A stretch of 64,000 nt of DNA from Aquibium microcysteis (GCF_014495845.1 NZ_CP061080.1:2283001-2347000); one strand, 5' to 3'. Shown: positions 38,464 through 49,258, numbered from the stretch's first letter. Notes: generated by a model not told the origin, from the letters alone. Made by a program: numbers and translations.

Positions 38464-39456
38464 TCAGCCCGAAAAGCACAGCTCCACGTCGACGGCCGAA
38501 AGCGGACGCACGCCCGCCAGCAGCGCCCGCGCCTCGGCTTCGTCGCGCTTCATCTGGGCCACCAGCGCGTCGAGTCCGTCGAACTTCTCCTCCCCGCGCA
38601 GGAAGCCGAACAGCGAGACGCGGCAGGTCTCGCCGTAGAGACTGCCCGAGAAGTCGAAGACGAAGGTCTCCAGCAGCGGTGCGCCGTCGGCGTCCACCGT
38701 CGGGCGCCGGCCGAAGCTTGCCACGCCGTCGTGGAGCGACCCGTCCGGCCGCCGCAGGCGCACGGCATAGATGCCGTATTTCAGGCCCGTCTCCGGCGGC
38801 AGGGCCATGTTCGCCGTCGGATACCCGAGGGTCCGGCCGAGCTGTTTGCCGCCGACGATCTCGGCCTCCACCGTGTACCGGTAGCCGAGCAGTCCCGCCG
38901 CCTCGGCCACGGCGCCCTCTTCCAGCAGCGTGCGGATGCGGCTCGACGAGACGACGTCGGCCCCCTCGTCGCGCAGCGCGTCGACCAGCGTGACGCCGAA
39001 GCCATGCCGCTGTCCGGCTTCCATCAGATAGGCGGGTCCGCCCTGGCGATTCTTGCCGAAATGGAAATCGAATCCGGTCACCGCATGGGCGATGCCGAGG
39101 CCGTCGGTCAGCACACGGCCGACGAAGTCCTCCGCGCTGAGGCCTGAGAATTCGCGCGAGAACGCCTGCTCCACGACGGCATCGAAACCCGCGCGGCGGA
39201 TCAGTTCGGCCTTCAGCGGCGCCGGGGTCAGCCGGAACACCGGCTTCTCGGGCCGGAACACCGACCGCGGATGCGGCTCGAAGGTCAGAGCCAGGGCCGG
39301 TGCGCCCATCCGTTCGGCCAGCGCCCGCGCCCGATCGAGCACCGACACGTGGCCGCGATGCACCCCGTCGAAATTGCCGATCGCCGCCACCCCGCCGCGC
39401 AGGGAAGCAGGCAGGGCTGCCGGATCGGCGATCCGCTGAAAGGGCTTCGGGCTCAT
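38464..39456 (-). CDS. ribF: Bifunctional riboflavin kinase/FAD synthetase
   Basis: 330-residue enzyme making FMN and FAD from riboflavin. The N-terminal nucleotidyltransferase shows AIGNFDGVHRGHVSVLDRA and FEPHPRSVF. The C-terminal flavokinase half shows LGYPTANMALPP and GVASFGRRPTVDADGAPLLE. Length is normal. ATG at 39456 follows the HAD gene by 24 bases, so the two likely share a transcript. No FMN riboswitch is visible upstream. Confidence 0.95.
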   Translation of the reverse strand: MSPKPFQRIADPAALPASLRGGVAAIGNFDGVHRGHVSVLDRARALAERMGAPALALTFEPHPRSVFRPEKPVFRLTPAPLKAELIRRAGFDAVVEQAFSREFSGLSAEDFVGRVLTDGLGIAHAVTGFDFHFGKNRQGGPAYLMEAGQRHGFGVTLVDALRDEGADVVSSSRIRTLLEEGAVAEAAGLLGYRYTVEAEIVGGKQLGRTLGYPTANMALPPETGLKYGIYAVRLRRPDGSLHDGVASFGRRPTVDADGAPLLETFVFDFSGSLYGETCRVSLFGFLRGEEKFDGLDALVAQMKRDEAEARALLAGVRPLSAVDVELCFSG

Positions 39457-39480
39457 CGCGCTCTTCGTCCTGGCGATTTC

Positions 39481-40341
39481 TCAGCGCAGCCGCGGGATGA
39501 CGGCCGCCGGCGCGTGGCCGTGCCTGTCGAGGAAGGCGGCCAGCCGCACCGGATCGGGCGACAGCGTGTCGCCGTAGTCGCGGGCGTGGATGCCGCCGGA
39601 CACGTAGAGGGCGTCGATGTCGTTCTGCGTCGCGCCTTTCAGGTCGGTCAGCGCGCCGTCGCCGATCGCCAGCACGTCGGAGGGTCCGATCGTCCGACCC
39701 AGCACCTCTCCGGCGGCCTTCAGCGCAGCCTCGTAGATCGGGCGATGCGGCTTGCCCGAGATCAGCGTGCGGCCGCCGAGCTGCGAGAAGTCGCGGGCGA
39801 GCGCGCCGGCGCACCAGATCAGCCGGTCGCCGCGCTCCACCACGATGTCGGGATTGGCGCAGATGAACGGCAGGTTGCGGGCGCGCAGCCGCTGCAGGAG
39901 GTCGGCGTAGTCGTCCGGTGTCTCCGTCTCGTCGTCGAACAGTCCCGTGCAGACGACGCTCGACGCTTCCGGCTCCTCGCAGAGTTCGACGTCCATGCCG
40001 TCATAGATCGACAGGTCGCGATCGGGTCCGATATGGAACACCCGCCGCGAGCCTTCCGCGATCAGGTCCCGCGTGACGTCGCCCGAGGTGACGATCCGGT
40101 CATAGGCTTCCGTAGGCACGCCGAGCGCGCCGAGCTGCGCCTCGACATCCGGAAAGGGGCGCGGCGCATTGGTGATCAGGACGACCGCGAGGCCCTTCCC
40201 GCGCGCCCGCACCAGCGCTTCGGAAGCCTCGTCGAATGCCCGGATGCCGTTGTGAATCACGCCCCAGACGTCGCACAGCAGGGCGGCGTACCCGTCGGCC
40301 ACCTCGTCGAGCGATGCGATCATTCTCGGCTGGTCGGGCAT
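39481..40341 (-). CDS. HAD-superfamily hydrolase, TIGR01459 type (NagD-like)
   Basis: 286-residue class IIA HAD phosphatase. Motif I is LLCDVWGVIHNGIRAFDEA (the DVWGV form of the alphaproteobacterial TIGR01459 group), the Thr of motif II is in VVLITNAPRPFP, and motif IV is AIGDGALTDLKGA. A cap domain spans roughly residues 90-190. The physiological substrate is not established. In many Hyphomicrobiales it precedes ribF as here. Confidence 0.88.
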   Translation of the reverse strand: MPDQPRMIASLDEVADGYAALLCDVWGVIHNGIRAFDEASEALVRARGKGLAVVLITNAPRPFPDVEAQLGALGVPTEAYDRIVTSGDVTRDLIAEGSRRVFHIGPDRDLSIYDGMDVELCEEPEASSVVCTGLFDDETETPDDYADLLQRLRARNLPFICANPDIVVERGDRLIWCAGALARDFSQLGGRTLISGKPHRPIYEAALKAAGEVLGRTIGPSDVLAIGDGALTDLKGATQNDIDALYVSGGIHARDYGDTLSPDPVRLAAFLDRHGHAPAAVIPRLR

Positions 40342-40541
40342 CGGCGCTCCTCGCTGGGCCGTTGATCCTGCCGCCGCCCGCCGGGCCGCGGCGGCCCCGG
40401 CATTAACTGAAGCCGTTCACCCTGTCATTATGTTTCGCTTCACATTCGCGGTGCAGAATGGCTTGCAGTATGATGGACGAGACGTGTGACGGCGGGCGCC
40501 CGGCGAGGGAGCGTCCGCGTCACCGACCCCAGGGACGGGTT

Positions 40542-41741
40542 ATGCGACAGATCGCCTGTGCCGCCATTGCCGCGGCCGTTGTTGGAACCGCGCTTCATGC
40601 CGCGGCGGCTTCGCCGGCTGCGGCAGGTGCGGGTGGCCCTGCCGCGGCGCCGGGCATGGTCCTCGTCAGCCTGCTGCTGGCGGCCGTCGCGCTCGCGGCC
40701 GCGGGGCTCGCCACCTGGACGGCGTGGAAGGCGAGGTCCGAGCTGGCGCGGCTGTCTCGTGGTCTCGATGCGGCGCTGGCCGCGCTCGACGCCCGCACCA
40801 AGGCTGCCGACGCGGAGCGGCTGCTGCTCGAGGAGCGCCTGCGCACCGAGATCGACACGGTCGCCCTGCGCGGCGCGTCGGCGGCGGCCCCCGCCCTCGC
40901 CGCCGACGTCATCCCACACCCGGTGATGGCCGGCAGGCGCCGCCTGCCGAAGACCGATCCCGCCGACGCGACCGAGATCGCCCTCGCCCGGATCCTGGAC
41001 GACGGCGAACTCGAGCTCAGCCTGGAGCCGATCGTGTCGGTGTCGCGCAACGCCGGCGTCGCCTTCGACGTCCACGCCTGCCTGGAGATCGACGGCAGGA
41101 CGCTCCACATCCACCGGCTGTCGTCCGCCACAAGGCATGTCCGCCGCAATGCGTTCGAGAAGGCACTGGTCCTGCGCGCGGCCGAGATCGCGCGCCGCCG
41201 GCTGGGGTCGAAGGGCGACAGGCTGCCCCTGCACTGCCCCGTGTCGGAGGAACTGCTGCTCAATCCGAAGGACTGCGCCGAGATCGCCGCGCTCGTGACC
41301 ATCAATCCCGCTCTCGCCGACCAGCTCGTGCTGTCGGTCCCTGCCCCGCTGCTGGCCGCCTCCACCGGTGCCGTCGCCGCCGGCATCGACACGCTCGCAT
41401 CCTGCGGGCTTGGCTTCGCCGCCGAGGGCTGGGACAAGCCGGCCGAAGGCATCCGCATGCTGCGCGACCGCGGCACCGTGGCGCTGAAGGCCGACGCCGA
41501 CCGTCTGCTCGACCGACTGAAGATCCGCCGCGGTGCGGCCATGGGCGCCGAACTGGTCGCCATGGCCCGGGCCGAAGGTCTGGCGCTGGTCGCGCGCGGG
41601 ATCCGCAGCGACGAGGACGCGGTCGAACTGCTCGACCTCGGCATCGACCTGATGGTCGGTCCGCGTTTCGCCGAGCCGAAGCGGTTGCGCCCGGGGCCGG
41701 CGAACACGCCGGGCGCGATGGCCGACGCACAGGCCGGTTAA
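40542..41741 (+). CDS. Degenerate EAL-domain membrane protein
   Basis: 399-residue protein. An N-terminal signal/anchor and a transmembrane helix (MVLVSLLLAAVALAAAGLAT) precede a short coiled coil and an EAL-like fold that has lost catalytic residues. Where EAL enzymes have the EAL, LE-ES, DDFGTGYS and IKID motifs, this protein reads LSLEPIVSVSRN, LVLSVPAPLL, LGFAAEGWDK and ALKADADRLL. The last element VGPRFAEPKR matches the usual G..F..P end. Likely a c-di-GMP binding or structural protein rather than a phosphodiesterase. ATG at 40542 follows AGGGACGG; adjacent to a TadG-like gene. Confidence 0.7.
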   Translation: MRQIACAAIAAAVVGTALHAAAASPAAAGAGGPAAAPGMVLVSLLLAAVALAAAGLATWTAWKARSELARLSRGLDAALAALDARTKAADAERLLLEERLRTEIDTVALRGASAAAPALAADVIPHPVMAGRRRLPKTDPADATEIALARILDDGELELSLEPIVSVSRNAGVAFDVHACLEIDGRTLHIHRLSSATRHVRRNAFEKALVLRAAEIARRRLGSKGDRLPLHCPVSEELLLNPKDCAEIAALVTINPALADQLVLSVPAPLLAASTGAVAAGIDTLASCGLGFAAEGWDKPAEGIRMLRDRGTVALKADADRLLDRLKIRRGAAMGAELVAMARAEGLALVARGIRSDEDAVELLDLGIDLMVGPRFAEPKRLRPGPANTPGAMADAQAG

Positions 41742-41841
41742 CACCCGGTTGACGCGGCACCCGGCATTCGAACCGTACCGCAAACGGGACCTTAGCACCG
41801 CTCTGGCAGGATGCGCCGGCATGATGGTGCAGGGGTGCAGG

Positions 41842-43725
41842 ATGTTCCGCAGATTTCTTGAGGACCGGCGCGGCAATTTCGCGATCGCGACGGCGGTGTC
41901 GATCGTGCCGATCCTCGGGGCGCTGGCGCTGGCGGTCGACTACTCGGAAATGAGCCGGCAGCGTTCGCTGGCGCTGAACGCGCTGGATGCCGCCGGCATC
42001 GCCGCGGCCCGCTTCTACATCGCCGGCGGCACGGCGGCCGATACGGAGACCTATGCCAAGGACTTCTTCCAGGCGAACATGAACGGCATCGACACCAGCA
42101 GCGCGGACTTCAACCTGACCCTTCCGAGCAGCGACACCGGCGGCGGGCTGCTCACCATCGACGCCACCTTTTCGTTCCAGCCCTTCTTCTTCGACACCTT
42201 CGCCTCCCTCCTCTCGCTCGACGAGACCGCGCTGGAGATTTCCGCGCAGACCAAGGTGCGGCTCAAGAACACGCTGGAGGTCGCGCTCGTCCTCGACAAC
42301 TCCGGTTCTATGGACTTCACCGGCTCGGGCTCGGGCAAGAAGCGCATCGATCTCCTCAAGACGGCTGCAAAGCAGCTGGTCGACACGCTGGCCGGACAGG
42401 CCGCCCAGATCAAGCAGGTCGACAAGCCGGTGCAGTTCTCGCTCGTCCCTTTCGCCGCCTCGGTGAACGTGGGACCGACCAACGCCTCGGCGGCATGGAT
42501 GGACACGGACGGCCGTTCGCCCGTGCATCACGAGAATTTCGACTGGTCGACCATGCCGTCGAACAGGCAGGTCACGTTGTCGGGCGGCATCTACTACAAG
42601 GCCGGCAGCGGCTGGGGTAGCGCCGCCGGCCAGAAGGTCACACGCTTCAGCCTCTTCAACGACATGCAGCGCGTCACGAGCCAGACCTGGAACAGCGACT
42701 GGCAGTATGTCTGTACGCGCTACCGCAGCAGCGGCAGCTGCCGGAACTATGGCTGGGTCGACTACGGTTCCTACAGCTACACCTACGGCAGCTATGCCAG
42801 CTGGCAGGGCTGCGTCGAGGTCCGACCGCATCCCTACAACCTCAACGATGCCGCACCGACGACCTCGACCCCGGCGACCCTCTTCGTGCCCATGTTCGCC
42901 CCGGACGAGACGGACCTGAGCTCGAACGGAAGCGCGCCGAACAGCTACTGGGCCGACCAGACCTCGTCGTCGAGCAGCAGCACACGCCAGAAGTACATGC
43001 CGAAATACTTCGAGCCCAACGACACGTCGGCGGCGGGCAGCGGCGCGGGACCGAACGAATCCTGCACGACGAAGCCCATCACGGCCCTGACGGACGTGAC
43101 GACCGTCGCCGGCAAGACCGCCATGACCAACGCCATCGACGCCATGTCGCCGCTCGGCGCCACGAACGTGCCGGAAGGCATCGCCTGGGGCTGGCGCACG
43201 CTGTCGCACGCGGCGCCCTTCACCGAGGGACGCTCCGAGGCGGAGAAGGGAAACGACAAGGTGGTGATCGTGCTCACCGATGGCGCGAACACCTACTACA
43301 CGCCGAGCTCGCTCGGCTATGCCGATGCGGCGGGCAACAAGTCGATCTACTCGGCCTACGGCTACACGGCCGTCAACCAGTCCGGACAGTCGAAGTCGCG
43401 CATCTTCATGGGGACGACGGCGAGCAGTTCCACCTATTCGAATTCCAATTACACCACCGCGATGACCCAGCACATGAACGCCATCTGCGAGAACGCCAAG
43501 TCCAGCGGCGTCACCGTGATGACGGTGGCGCTCGACCTGAGTTCCAGCAAGACCGACGAAGCCGGCCAGATTACCGCGCTGAAGGCCTGCGCCTCCGATT
43601 CGAAATTCCGCAAGGACGCCGACGGAAACGCCGCCAAGCTGTTCTGGAACACCACCGGCGGCGAGCTCGAAAAGACCTTCAAGGAAATCGCCGACGAACT
43701 GTCCAACCTCCGCTTCGTCGGCTGA
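41842..43725 (+). CDS. TadG-like protein with von Willebrand factor A domain
   Basis: 627-residue protein. The N-terminus (MFRRFLEDRRGNFAIATAVS, then IVPILGALALAVDYSEM) is the TadE/TadG pseudopilin-like anchor of tight-adherence pilus systems. A vWA domain follows with the MIDAS motif DNSGSMD and later VVIVLTDGANTYY. Between them is a Tyr/Ser/Gly-rich stretch (YGWVDYGSYSYTYGSYASWQ) with several Cys. Probably exported and cell-surface associated. No other tad/cpa genes are nearby. ATG 41842 is chosen; 41821 is in frame. Confidence 0.83.
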   Translation: MFRRFLEDRRGNFAIATAVSIVPILGALALAVDYSEMSRQRSLALNALDAAGIAAARFYIAGGTAADTETYAKDFFQANMNGIDTSSADFNLTLPSSDTGGGLLTIDATFSFQPFFFDTFASLLSLDETALEISAQTKVRLKNTLEVALVLDNSGSMDFTGSGSGKKRIDLLKTAAKQLVDTLAGQAAQIKQVDKPVQFSLVPFAASVNVGPTNASAAWMDTDGRSPVHHENFDWSTMPSNRQVTLSGGIYYKAGSGWGSAAGQKVTRFSLFNDMQRVTSQTWNSDWQYVCTRYRSSGSCRNYGWVDYGSYSYTYGSYASWQGCVEVRPHPYNLNDAAPTTSTPATLFVPMFAPDETDLSSNGSAPNSYWADQTSSSSSSTRQKYMPKYFEPNDTSAAGSGAGPNESCTTKPITALTDVTTVAGKTAMTNAIDAMSPLGATNVPEGIAWGWRTLSHAAPFTEGRSEAEKGNDKVVIVLTDGANTYYTPSSLGYADAAGNKSIYSAYGYTAVNQSGQSKSRIFMGTTASSSTYSNSNYTTAMTQHMNAICENAKSSGVTVMTVALDLSSSKTDEAGQITALKACASDSKFRKDADGNAAKLFWNTTGGELEKTFKEIADELSNLRFVG

Positions 43726-43746
43726 CGCGGCGCATGCTCCGGGCAA

Positions 43747-43768
43747 GGCCGGCGGACACGCGCCGGCC
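43747..43768 (+). terminator. Possible terminator after the TadG-like gene
   Basis: Perfect eight-base stem GGCCGGCG/CGCCGGCC with a six-base loop, 21 bases after the stop. A pyrimidine stretch gtccccct follows but no T-run. The remainder of the 328-base gap to groES contains only the promoter and operator below. Confidence 0.35.
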
Positions 43769-43932
43769 GTCCCCCTCGTCGTCCTGCGGCGTGCGGTCGC
43801 GCGAACGGTCGCGGGCGTCTTGAACGGCGACCGGCGGATGGCCATCTGTAGCCCGCGCGGTGCCGGCGTGAAGTCCGGTTCCGTACGCGGCGCAGGGGGG
43901 CCTCGCCCCCTCCGGACGCTCTCCACTTTCCC

Positions 43933-43961
43933 TTGACAGCGCGGATCGATCCGCCTATCTG
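43933..43961 (+). promoter_or_regulatory. Sigma-70-type promoter of groESL
   Basis: TTGACA (43933-43938), 17-base spacer, TATCTG (43956-43961). It ends ten bases before the CIRCE operator, so HrcA bound there would block the start site. Confidence 0.8.
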
Positions 43962-43970
43962 AGCGGCGCG

Positions 43971-43997
43971 TTAGCACTCCCTTCGGGTGAGTGCTAA
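43971..43997. promoter_or_regulatory. CIRCE operator (HrcA binding site)
   Basis: Exact consensus inverted repeat TTAGCACTC-N9-GAGTGCTAA at 43971-43979 and 43989-43997. HrcA binds this element and represses groESL at normal temperature; relief occurs when GroEL is titrated by unfolded protein. Confidence 0.97.
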
Positions 43998-44053
43998 CGC
44001 GGTCCGGTTCCGCCGGACGGGACAATTCCATCATCCGCATCGAGGATACCAAC

Positions 44054-44350
44054 ATGTCACAGACGAATTTCCGCCCGCTGCACGACCGCGTGGTGGTCCG
44101 CCGGGTCCAGTCGGAAGAGAAGACCAAGGGCGGCATCATCATCCCGGACACCGCCAAGGAGAAGCCGCAGGAAGGCGAGATCATCGCCGTCGGCTCCGGC
44201 GCGCGCGACGAGTCGGGCAAGCTGGTTCCGCTGGACGTCAAGGCCGGCGACCGCGTGCTCTTCGGCAAGTGGTCGGGCACCGAGGTCAAGCTCAACGGCG
44301 AAGACCTGCTGATCATGAAGGAATCCGACATCATGGGCATCATCGGCTGA
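44054..44350 (+). CDS. groES: Co-chaperonin GroES
   Basis: 98-residue Hsp10. [12 protein letters not shown] at the start, the mobile loop [20 protein letters not shown] that contacts GroEL, and the C-terminal [18 protein letters not shown] ending ([15 protein letters not shown]). The heptamer caps the GroEL cage. Expressed from the promoter at 43933-43961 under CIRCE/HrcA control, 71 bases upstream of groEL in the same operon. Confidence 0.98.
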   Translation: MSQTNFRPLHDRVVVRRVQSEEKTKGGIIIPDTAKEKPQEGEIIAVGSGARDESGKLVPLDVKAGDRVLFGKWSGTEVKLNGEDLLIMKESDIMGIIG

Positions 44351-44418
44351 GCCGAGCCCCTGATTCAAACCGATCCACGGCCAGGCACGACGACCGGCCG
44401 AAACTGTTGAGGAGCTGA

Positions 44419-46074
<1,656 letters not shown>

Positions 46075-46079
46075 GCCTG

Positions 46080-46100
46080 TCCTCGGGCTTGACCCGAGGA
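46080..46100 (+). repeat. Perfect hairpin after groEL
   Basis: TCCTCGGG-cttga-CCCGAGGA, six bases past the groEL stop; repeated identically at 47150-47170. Probably part of a repeated palindromic element or a transcript stabiliser. Confidence 0.6.
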
Positions 46101-46134
46101 TCCGGCTCCTTCCAGCCAACCGGTCGGAAATGCG

Positions 46135-46160
46135 AGGGGCGGTCCGCAAGGGCCGCCCCT
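46135..46160 (+). terminator. groESL terminator (copy A)
   Basis: Stem AGGGGCGG/CCGCCCCT with ten-base loop, followed by ctt. The second copy at 47205-47230 is followed by tttt. Confidence 0.6.
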
Positions 46161-46220
46161 CTTGCGTATGGCCACGCCGTCGACACCGCCGACGAGGCGT
46201 GGAAGGCTCAGCGCACCGCT

Positions 46221-46247
46221 TTGACCGGGTGCGGCTCATGGTATACG
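46221..46247 (+). promoter_or_regulatory. Candidate promoter/operator of the groEL-linked toxin-antitoxin module
   Basis: TTGACC (46221-46226) and TATACG (46242-46247) with a short 15-base spacer. The motif atacgct occurs at 46243-46249 and again at 46263-46269, a plausible operator pair for the ribbon-helix-helix antitoxin encoded from 46280. Confidence 0.35.
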
Positions 46248-46279
46248 CTGCATCCCATTGACATACGCTAGGATCGCTC

Positions 46280-46558
46280 ATGAAGGCCGACGACAAGACA
46301 CAGGTGTCCATCCGCGTCCCGGCTGCGATGATCGGCGACTTCGAGCGCATCGCGCGCGCGCTCGATCGCGACCGGACCTGGGTCATGCTCCGCGCGTTCC
46401 GGACATATCTGGACGGCGAAGGCCGGCAGGTGCTGGACGAGATCGAGGGACTGGATCAACTCGACGCCGGGGAAGGCATCGATCTCGACGACGTCCTGGA
46501 CGAAGCCGAGACCCTCGCCGCGGCGGCGCGTTCGAACCGGCGTGCCAAGGCTGGCTGA
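46280..46558 (+). CDS. Type II antitoxin, CopG/ParD-like ribbon-helix-helix
   Basis: 92-residue antitoxin with an N-terminal ribbon-helix-helix ([20 protein letters not shown], then [15 protein letters not shown]) and an acidic helical C-terminus ([18 protein letters not shown]). It binds DNA as a dimer and presumably neutralises the ParE-like toxin, whose ATG overlaps its stop (TGATG). Lies between two copies of the groEL 3' end. Two direct atacgct motifs upstream may be its operator. Confidence 0.85.
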   Translation: MKADDKTQVSIRVPAAMIGDFERIARALDRDRTWVMLRAFRTYLDGEGRQVLDEIEGLDQLDAGEGIDLDDVLDEAETLAAAARSNRRAKAG

Positions 46559-46902
46559 TGGCGCCGCGCCGGGCCCGCATGGCGCCGGCGGCCAGGCGCC
46601 GCTTTCTCGAGGCGATCGCCTACGTCGCCGAACGCAACCCCGCCGCCGCCGAACGCATCGTCCAGGAGATGCGCGCGCTCCAGGCGCGGCTGATCACCTT
46701 CCCCAATCTCGGCGTTCGCGGGGATATCCCGGGAACACGAAGGATCGTGATGGCGCCCTACGTGATCACCACGCGAACCCAGGGCGACACCATCGAAATC
46801 GTCGCCTTTCGGCACGGTCGCCAGGAGGATGCCCGGGCGCCTTCGGAACTCCTCGAAGACCTCGCCGACGATGCGCCACCGAAACCCGAGGGTATTCGTT
46901 AG
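46558..46902 (+). CDS. Type II toxin, RelE/ParE family
   Basis: 114-residue toxin: [40 protein letters not shown] (the ParE/RelE core with FP..G..), then [20 protein letters not shown] ending in the usual RHG motif. The C-terminal 20 residues are a family-atypical acidic/proline tail. One-base overlap with the antitoxin. Followed after 24 bases by the groEL 3' fragment. Confidence 0.85.
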   Translation: MAPRRARMAPAARRRFLEAIAYVAERNPAAAERIVQEMRALQARLITFPNLGVRGDIPGTRRIVMAPYVITTRTQGDTIEIVAFRHGRQEDARAPSELLEDLADDAPPKPEGIR

Positions 46903-46926
46903 ACCGAGACGACGCCAGCCGGAGCG

Positions 46927-47144
46927 ACGGCTACGACGCCCGGACCGGCGAGTTCGGCGATGTGATCGCCAGGGACATCGTCGACCCGGTCAAGGTCGTC
47001 CGCACCGCCCTCCAGGACGCGGCTTCGGTCGCCGGCCTGCTGGTCACCACCGAGGCCATGATCGCCGAGGCTCCGAAGAAGGAAGTCGCCGGCGGCGGCA
47101 TGCCCGGCGGAATGGGCGGCGGCATGGGCGGCATGGACTTCTAA
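46927..47144 (+). pseudogene. groEL 3' fragment (last 72 codons)
   Basis: Encodes the C-terminal tail of GroEL only ([20 protein letters not shown] through [16 protein letters not shown]) without a start or the rest of the gene. It differs from intact groEL by eight substitutions, six of them in the first 53 bases, and lacks one GMG unit. Followed by the same stop-proximal 86 bases and terminator. Not expected to be translated as a chaperonin. Confidence 0.9.
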
Positions 47145-47230
47145 GCCTGTCCTCGGGCTTGACCCGAGGATCCGGCTCCTTCCAGCCAACCGGTCGGAAA
47201 TGCGAGGGGCGGTCCGCAAGGGCCGCCCCT
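46927..47230. repeat. Direct repeat B: groEL 3' end with terminator
   Basis: Second copy of 45848-46160; offset 1079 bases before the indel and 1070 after it. Together the copies enclose 766 bases holding the toxin-antitoxin pair. Confidence 0.95.
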
Positions 47231-47233
47231 TTT
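47205..47233 (+). terminator. groESL-type terminator (copy B)
   Basis: Same AGGGGCGG/CCGCCCCT hairpin as at 46135-46160, here followed by four T residues, giving a better intrinsic terminator than copy A. Confidence 0.65.
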
Positions 47234-47265
47234 CGCTTCGGCCGATTTCGGGCCGGTGCGAAGAA

Positions 47266-47303
47266 ATGAAGAAAGGCGGTCCTCACGGGCCGCCTTTCTT
47301 CAT
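47266..47303. terminator. Strong bidirectional terminator
   Basis: Perfect 14-base stem ATGAAGAAAGGCGG/CCGCCTTTCTTCAT with a ten-base loop. A/T-rich ends on both sides suit termination in both directions between the groEL locus and the convergent chemoreceptor gene. The rest of 47145-47415 shows no gene. Confidence 0.8.
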
Positions 47304-47415
47304 TGCGCCATCGCGTTGCCCTTGCCTCCGGCGCACACCGGCGTCATCGGGCGGATCCCGACGCCTCGACGCGCACCGCCCTCCGGATCGGCGCGCGCCG
47401 ATGGTCGTCCCCCGT

Positions 47416-49152
47416 TCAGGCTGCGCGCTTGCGATGCGGCACCTGCCAATCCTTCGGCGACGCGTTGACCGTCGGCACGGCCGCTTCGAACGAGCGGGCG
47501 GGTGATCCGACGCGGAACTGTCCGAGCAGTTCTCCCATCCTGATCGTCTCGGCGGCGAGTTCCGAGGAGATCGCCGTCGCCTCCTGCGCCATCACGGAGT
47601 TCTTCTGGGTCACCTGGTTCATCTGGTCGACCGAACTGTTGACCTGATCGAGGCTCATCGCCTGCTCTTCGGCCGAAACGGCGATGCCTTCCACGATGAC
47701 GTTGATGCCACCGATCCCGCGCACGACGCTTTCGATGGCCGTACCGGTCTGGGCGACGAGATCGACGCTCTCGGAAACGTGGCGGGACGATTCCGCGATC
47801 AGGGTCTTGATCTCCTTGGCCGCCTCCGCCGAGCGCTGGGCCAGGGCGCGAACCTCGCTCGCCACCACCGCAAAGCCGCGACCGCTCTCGCCGGCGCGCG
47901 CCGCCTCGACGCCCGCATTGAGCGCGAGGAGATTCGTCTGGAACGCGATCTCGTCGACCGTGCCGATGATCTCGCTGATCCGGGTGGAAGAGTTCTCGAG
48001 GCTCTTCATGGCCGCGACGGTCAGCTTCATCACCTCGGACGCCTTGGCCGCGTCGGTCGTCGTCGTCGCGACGACGCCGCGCGCATTCCGGGTGTTCTCG
48101 CTCGTGCGCTTGACGGTCTGTGTGATCTGGCTGAGCGCCGCCGCGCTTTCTTCCAGGCTCGCCGCCTGCTCTTCCGAACGATAGGCGAGATCGTCGGAAG
48201 ACGTGCGCAGCACGGTGGTGCGTTCCTCGATCGAGGTCGAGCTTCCGGCGATGGCGCTTATCGTCTTCTGGAGGGTCGACAGCGCCGCATTGAAGTCCAG
48301 ACGAAGCCGTTCGAAGGCGGGCGACAGCGGCTCCGTCAGGCGCTGTTCGAGATCGCCATCCGCAAGTGCCGAGAGCGCGTTGCCGATATTGTTGACGAAA
48401 CGGACGTTGTCCGTGATGTCGGTCGCGAACTTGACGATCTTGGTCACCTTGCCGTTCTCGTCCAGGATCGGGTTGTATGACCCCTGGATCCACACCTCGC
48501 GTCCGCCCTTGCCGATCCGACGGAATTCCGACGTCCTGTGCTGGCCGCGTCGGAGGTCGTCCCAGAACCGGTCATAGGCCGGATCGCTGGCGTCGGTCGG
48601 GTCAACGAACATCCGGTGATGCTGACCGATGATTTCCTCGCGGGCATAGCCCATCGTCTTCAGGAAGTTGTCGTTCGCTCCGATGATCGTGCCCTCGGGC
48701 TGGAACTCGATCACAGCCTGCGACCTGCCGATGGCGGCGATCTGTGCGGCGTAGTCGACGTTCAGGATCCGCGCCTTGGCATCCGCCCACTCGACCACGA
48801 AGCCTTTTCGGCGGCCGCCTTGCTTGAGGGGATTGACGACCAGATCGAAAGCCTGGCTGCCGACCCAGATCGTCGCCACGTGTGTCTGCTCGAGACGGGC
48901 GAGCATCGTTCGCTGATGCGTCGGGTTCTTGTGGAAGATGTCGATGTTGCTGCCGATGAGGGACGCGACGCTGAACCGCGGGAGTTCCCGCTTCAGTTCG
49001 GCTTCCGCCTTCTCGAGGAAGGATCGCAAAGCCGGATTGACGTAGACGATCGTCAAATTCTCGTCGGCTATCATGACATTGGCCCTCAGGGCCTCCATAG
49101 CCAGCGCTGCAGAGCGCATGCTGCCACTACGACGTAGCCTGCTGAACATCAT
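47416..49152 (-). CDS. Soluble PAS-containing methyl-accepting chemotaxis protein
   Basis: 578-residue chemoreceptor without transmembrane segments. Two PAS-like domains lie at about residues 20-115 (including [19 protein letters not shown]) and 130-255 ([20 protein letters not shown], then [18 protein letters not shown]). A HAMP-like linker and the long signalling coiled coil follow. The hairpin tip reads [31 protein letters not shown], the CheA/CheW contact region. PAS input and cytosolic location suggest redox, oxygen, light or energy sensing. SD GGAGGA abuts the first ATG, so the second ATG (49149) may be used. Divergent from a B12-binding regulator gene. Confidence 0.93.
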   Translation of the reverse strand: MMFSRLRRSGSMRSAALAMEALRANVMIADENLTIVYVNPALRSFLEKAEAELKRELPRFSVASLIGSNIDIFHKNPTHQRTMLARLEQTHVATIWVGSQAFDLVVNPLKQGGRRKGFVVEWADAKARILNVDYAAQIAAIGRSQAVIEFQPEGTIIGANDNFLKTMGYAREEIIGQHHRMFVDPTDASDPAYDRFWDDLRRGQHRTSEFRRIGKGGREVWIQGSYNPILDENGKVTKIVKFATDITDNVRFVNNIGNALSALADGDLEQRLTEPLSPAFERLRLDFNAALSTLQKTISAIAGSSTSIEERTTVLRTSSDDLAYRSEEQAASLEESAAALSQITQTVKRTSENTRNARGVVATTTTDAAKASEVMKLTVAAMKSLENSSTRISEIIGTVDEIAFQTNLLALNAGVEAARAGESGRGFAVVASEVRALAQRSAEAAKEIKTLIAESSRHVSESVDLVAQTGTAIESVVRGIGGINVIVEGIAVSAEEQAMSLDQVNSSVDQMNQVTQKNSVMAQEATAISSELAAETIRMGELLGQFRVGSPARSFEAAVPTVNASPKDWQVPHRKRAA

Positions 49153-49201
49153 TCCTCCGGATCAGGTCGGGTTTGGGGATTGTCTGCTTGCATTGAGCCC
49201 C

Positions 49202-49228
49202 ACAACAATGAATAGGTTCTGAACAACA
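49202..49228. promoter_or_regulatory. Candidate operator between the PAS chemoreceptor and CarH-like genes
   Basis: ACAACA occurs at 49202-49207 and again at 49223-49228, a 21-base spacing close to two DNA turns, in the 106-base divergent intergenic region. CarH-type MerR regulators recognise ACA-containing direct repeats, so this is a candidate site. Inference only. Confidence 0.3.
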
Positions 49229-49258
49229 TTCCGGTTTGTCGAAGGAGTTGAACGCTTC

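Noticed and set aside
43894..43911. agggggg/cccccct hairpin upstream of the groESL promoter as a terminator
   Set aside because: Short stem with no T-run and placed in a G/C-rich context; chance is likely.
46905..47144. A second functional groEL-like gene
   Set aside because: Only the last 72 codons are present, without start or promoter; treated as a fragment.
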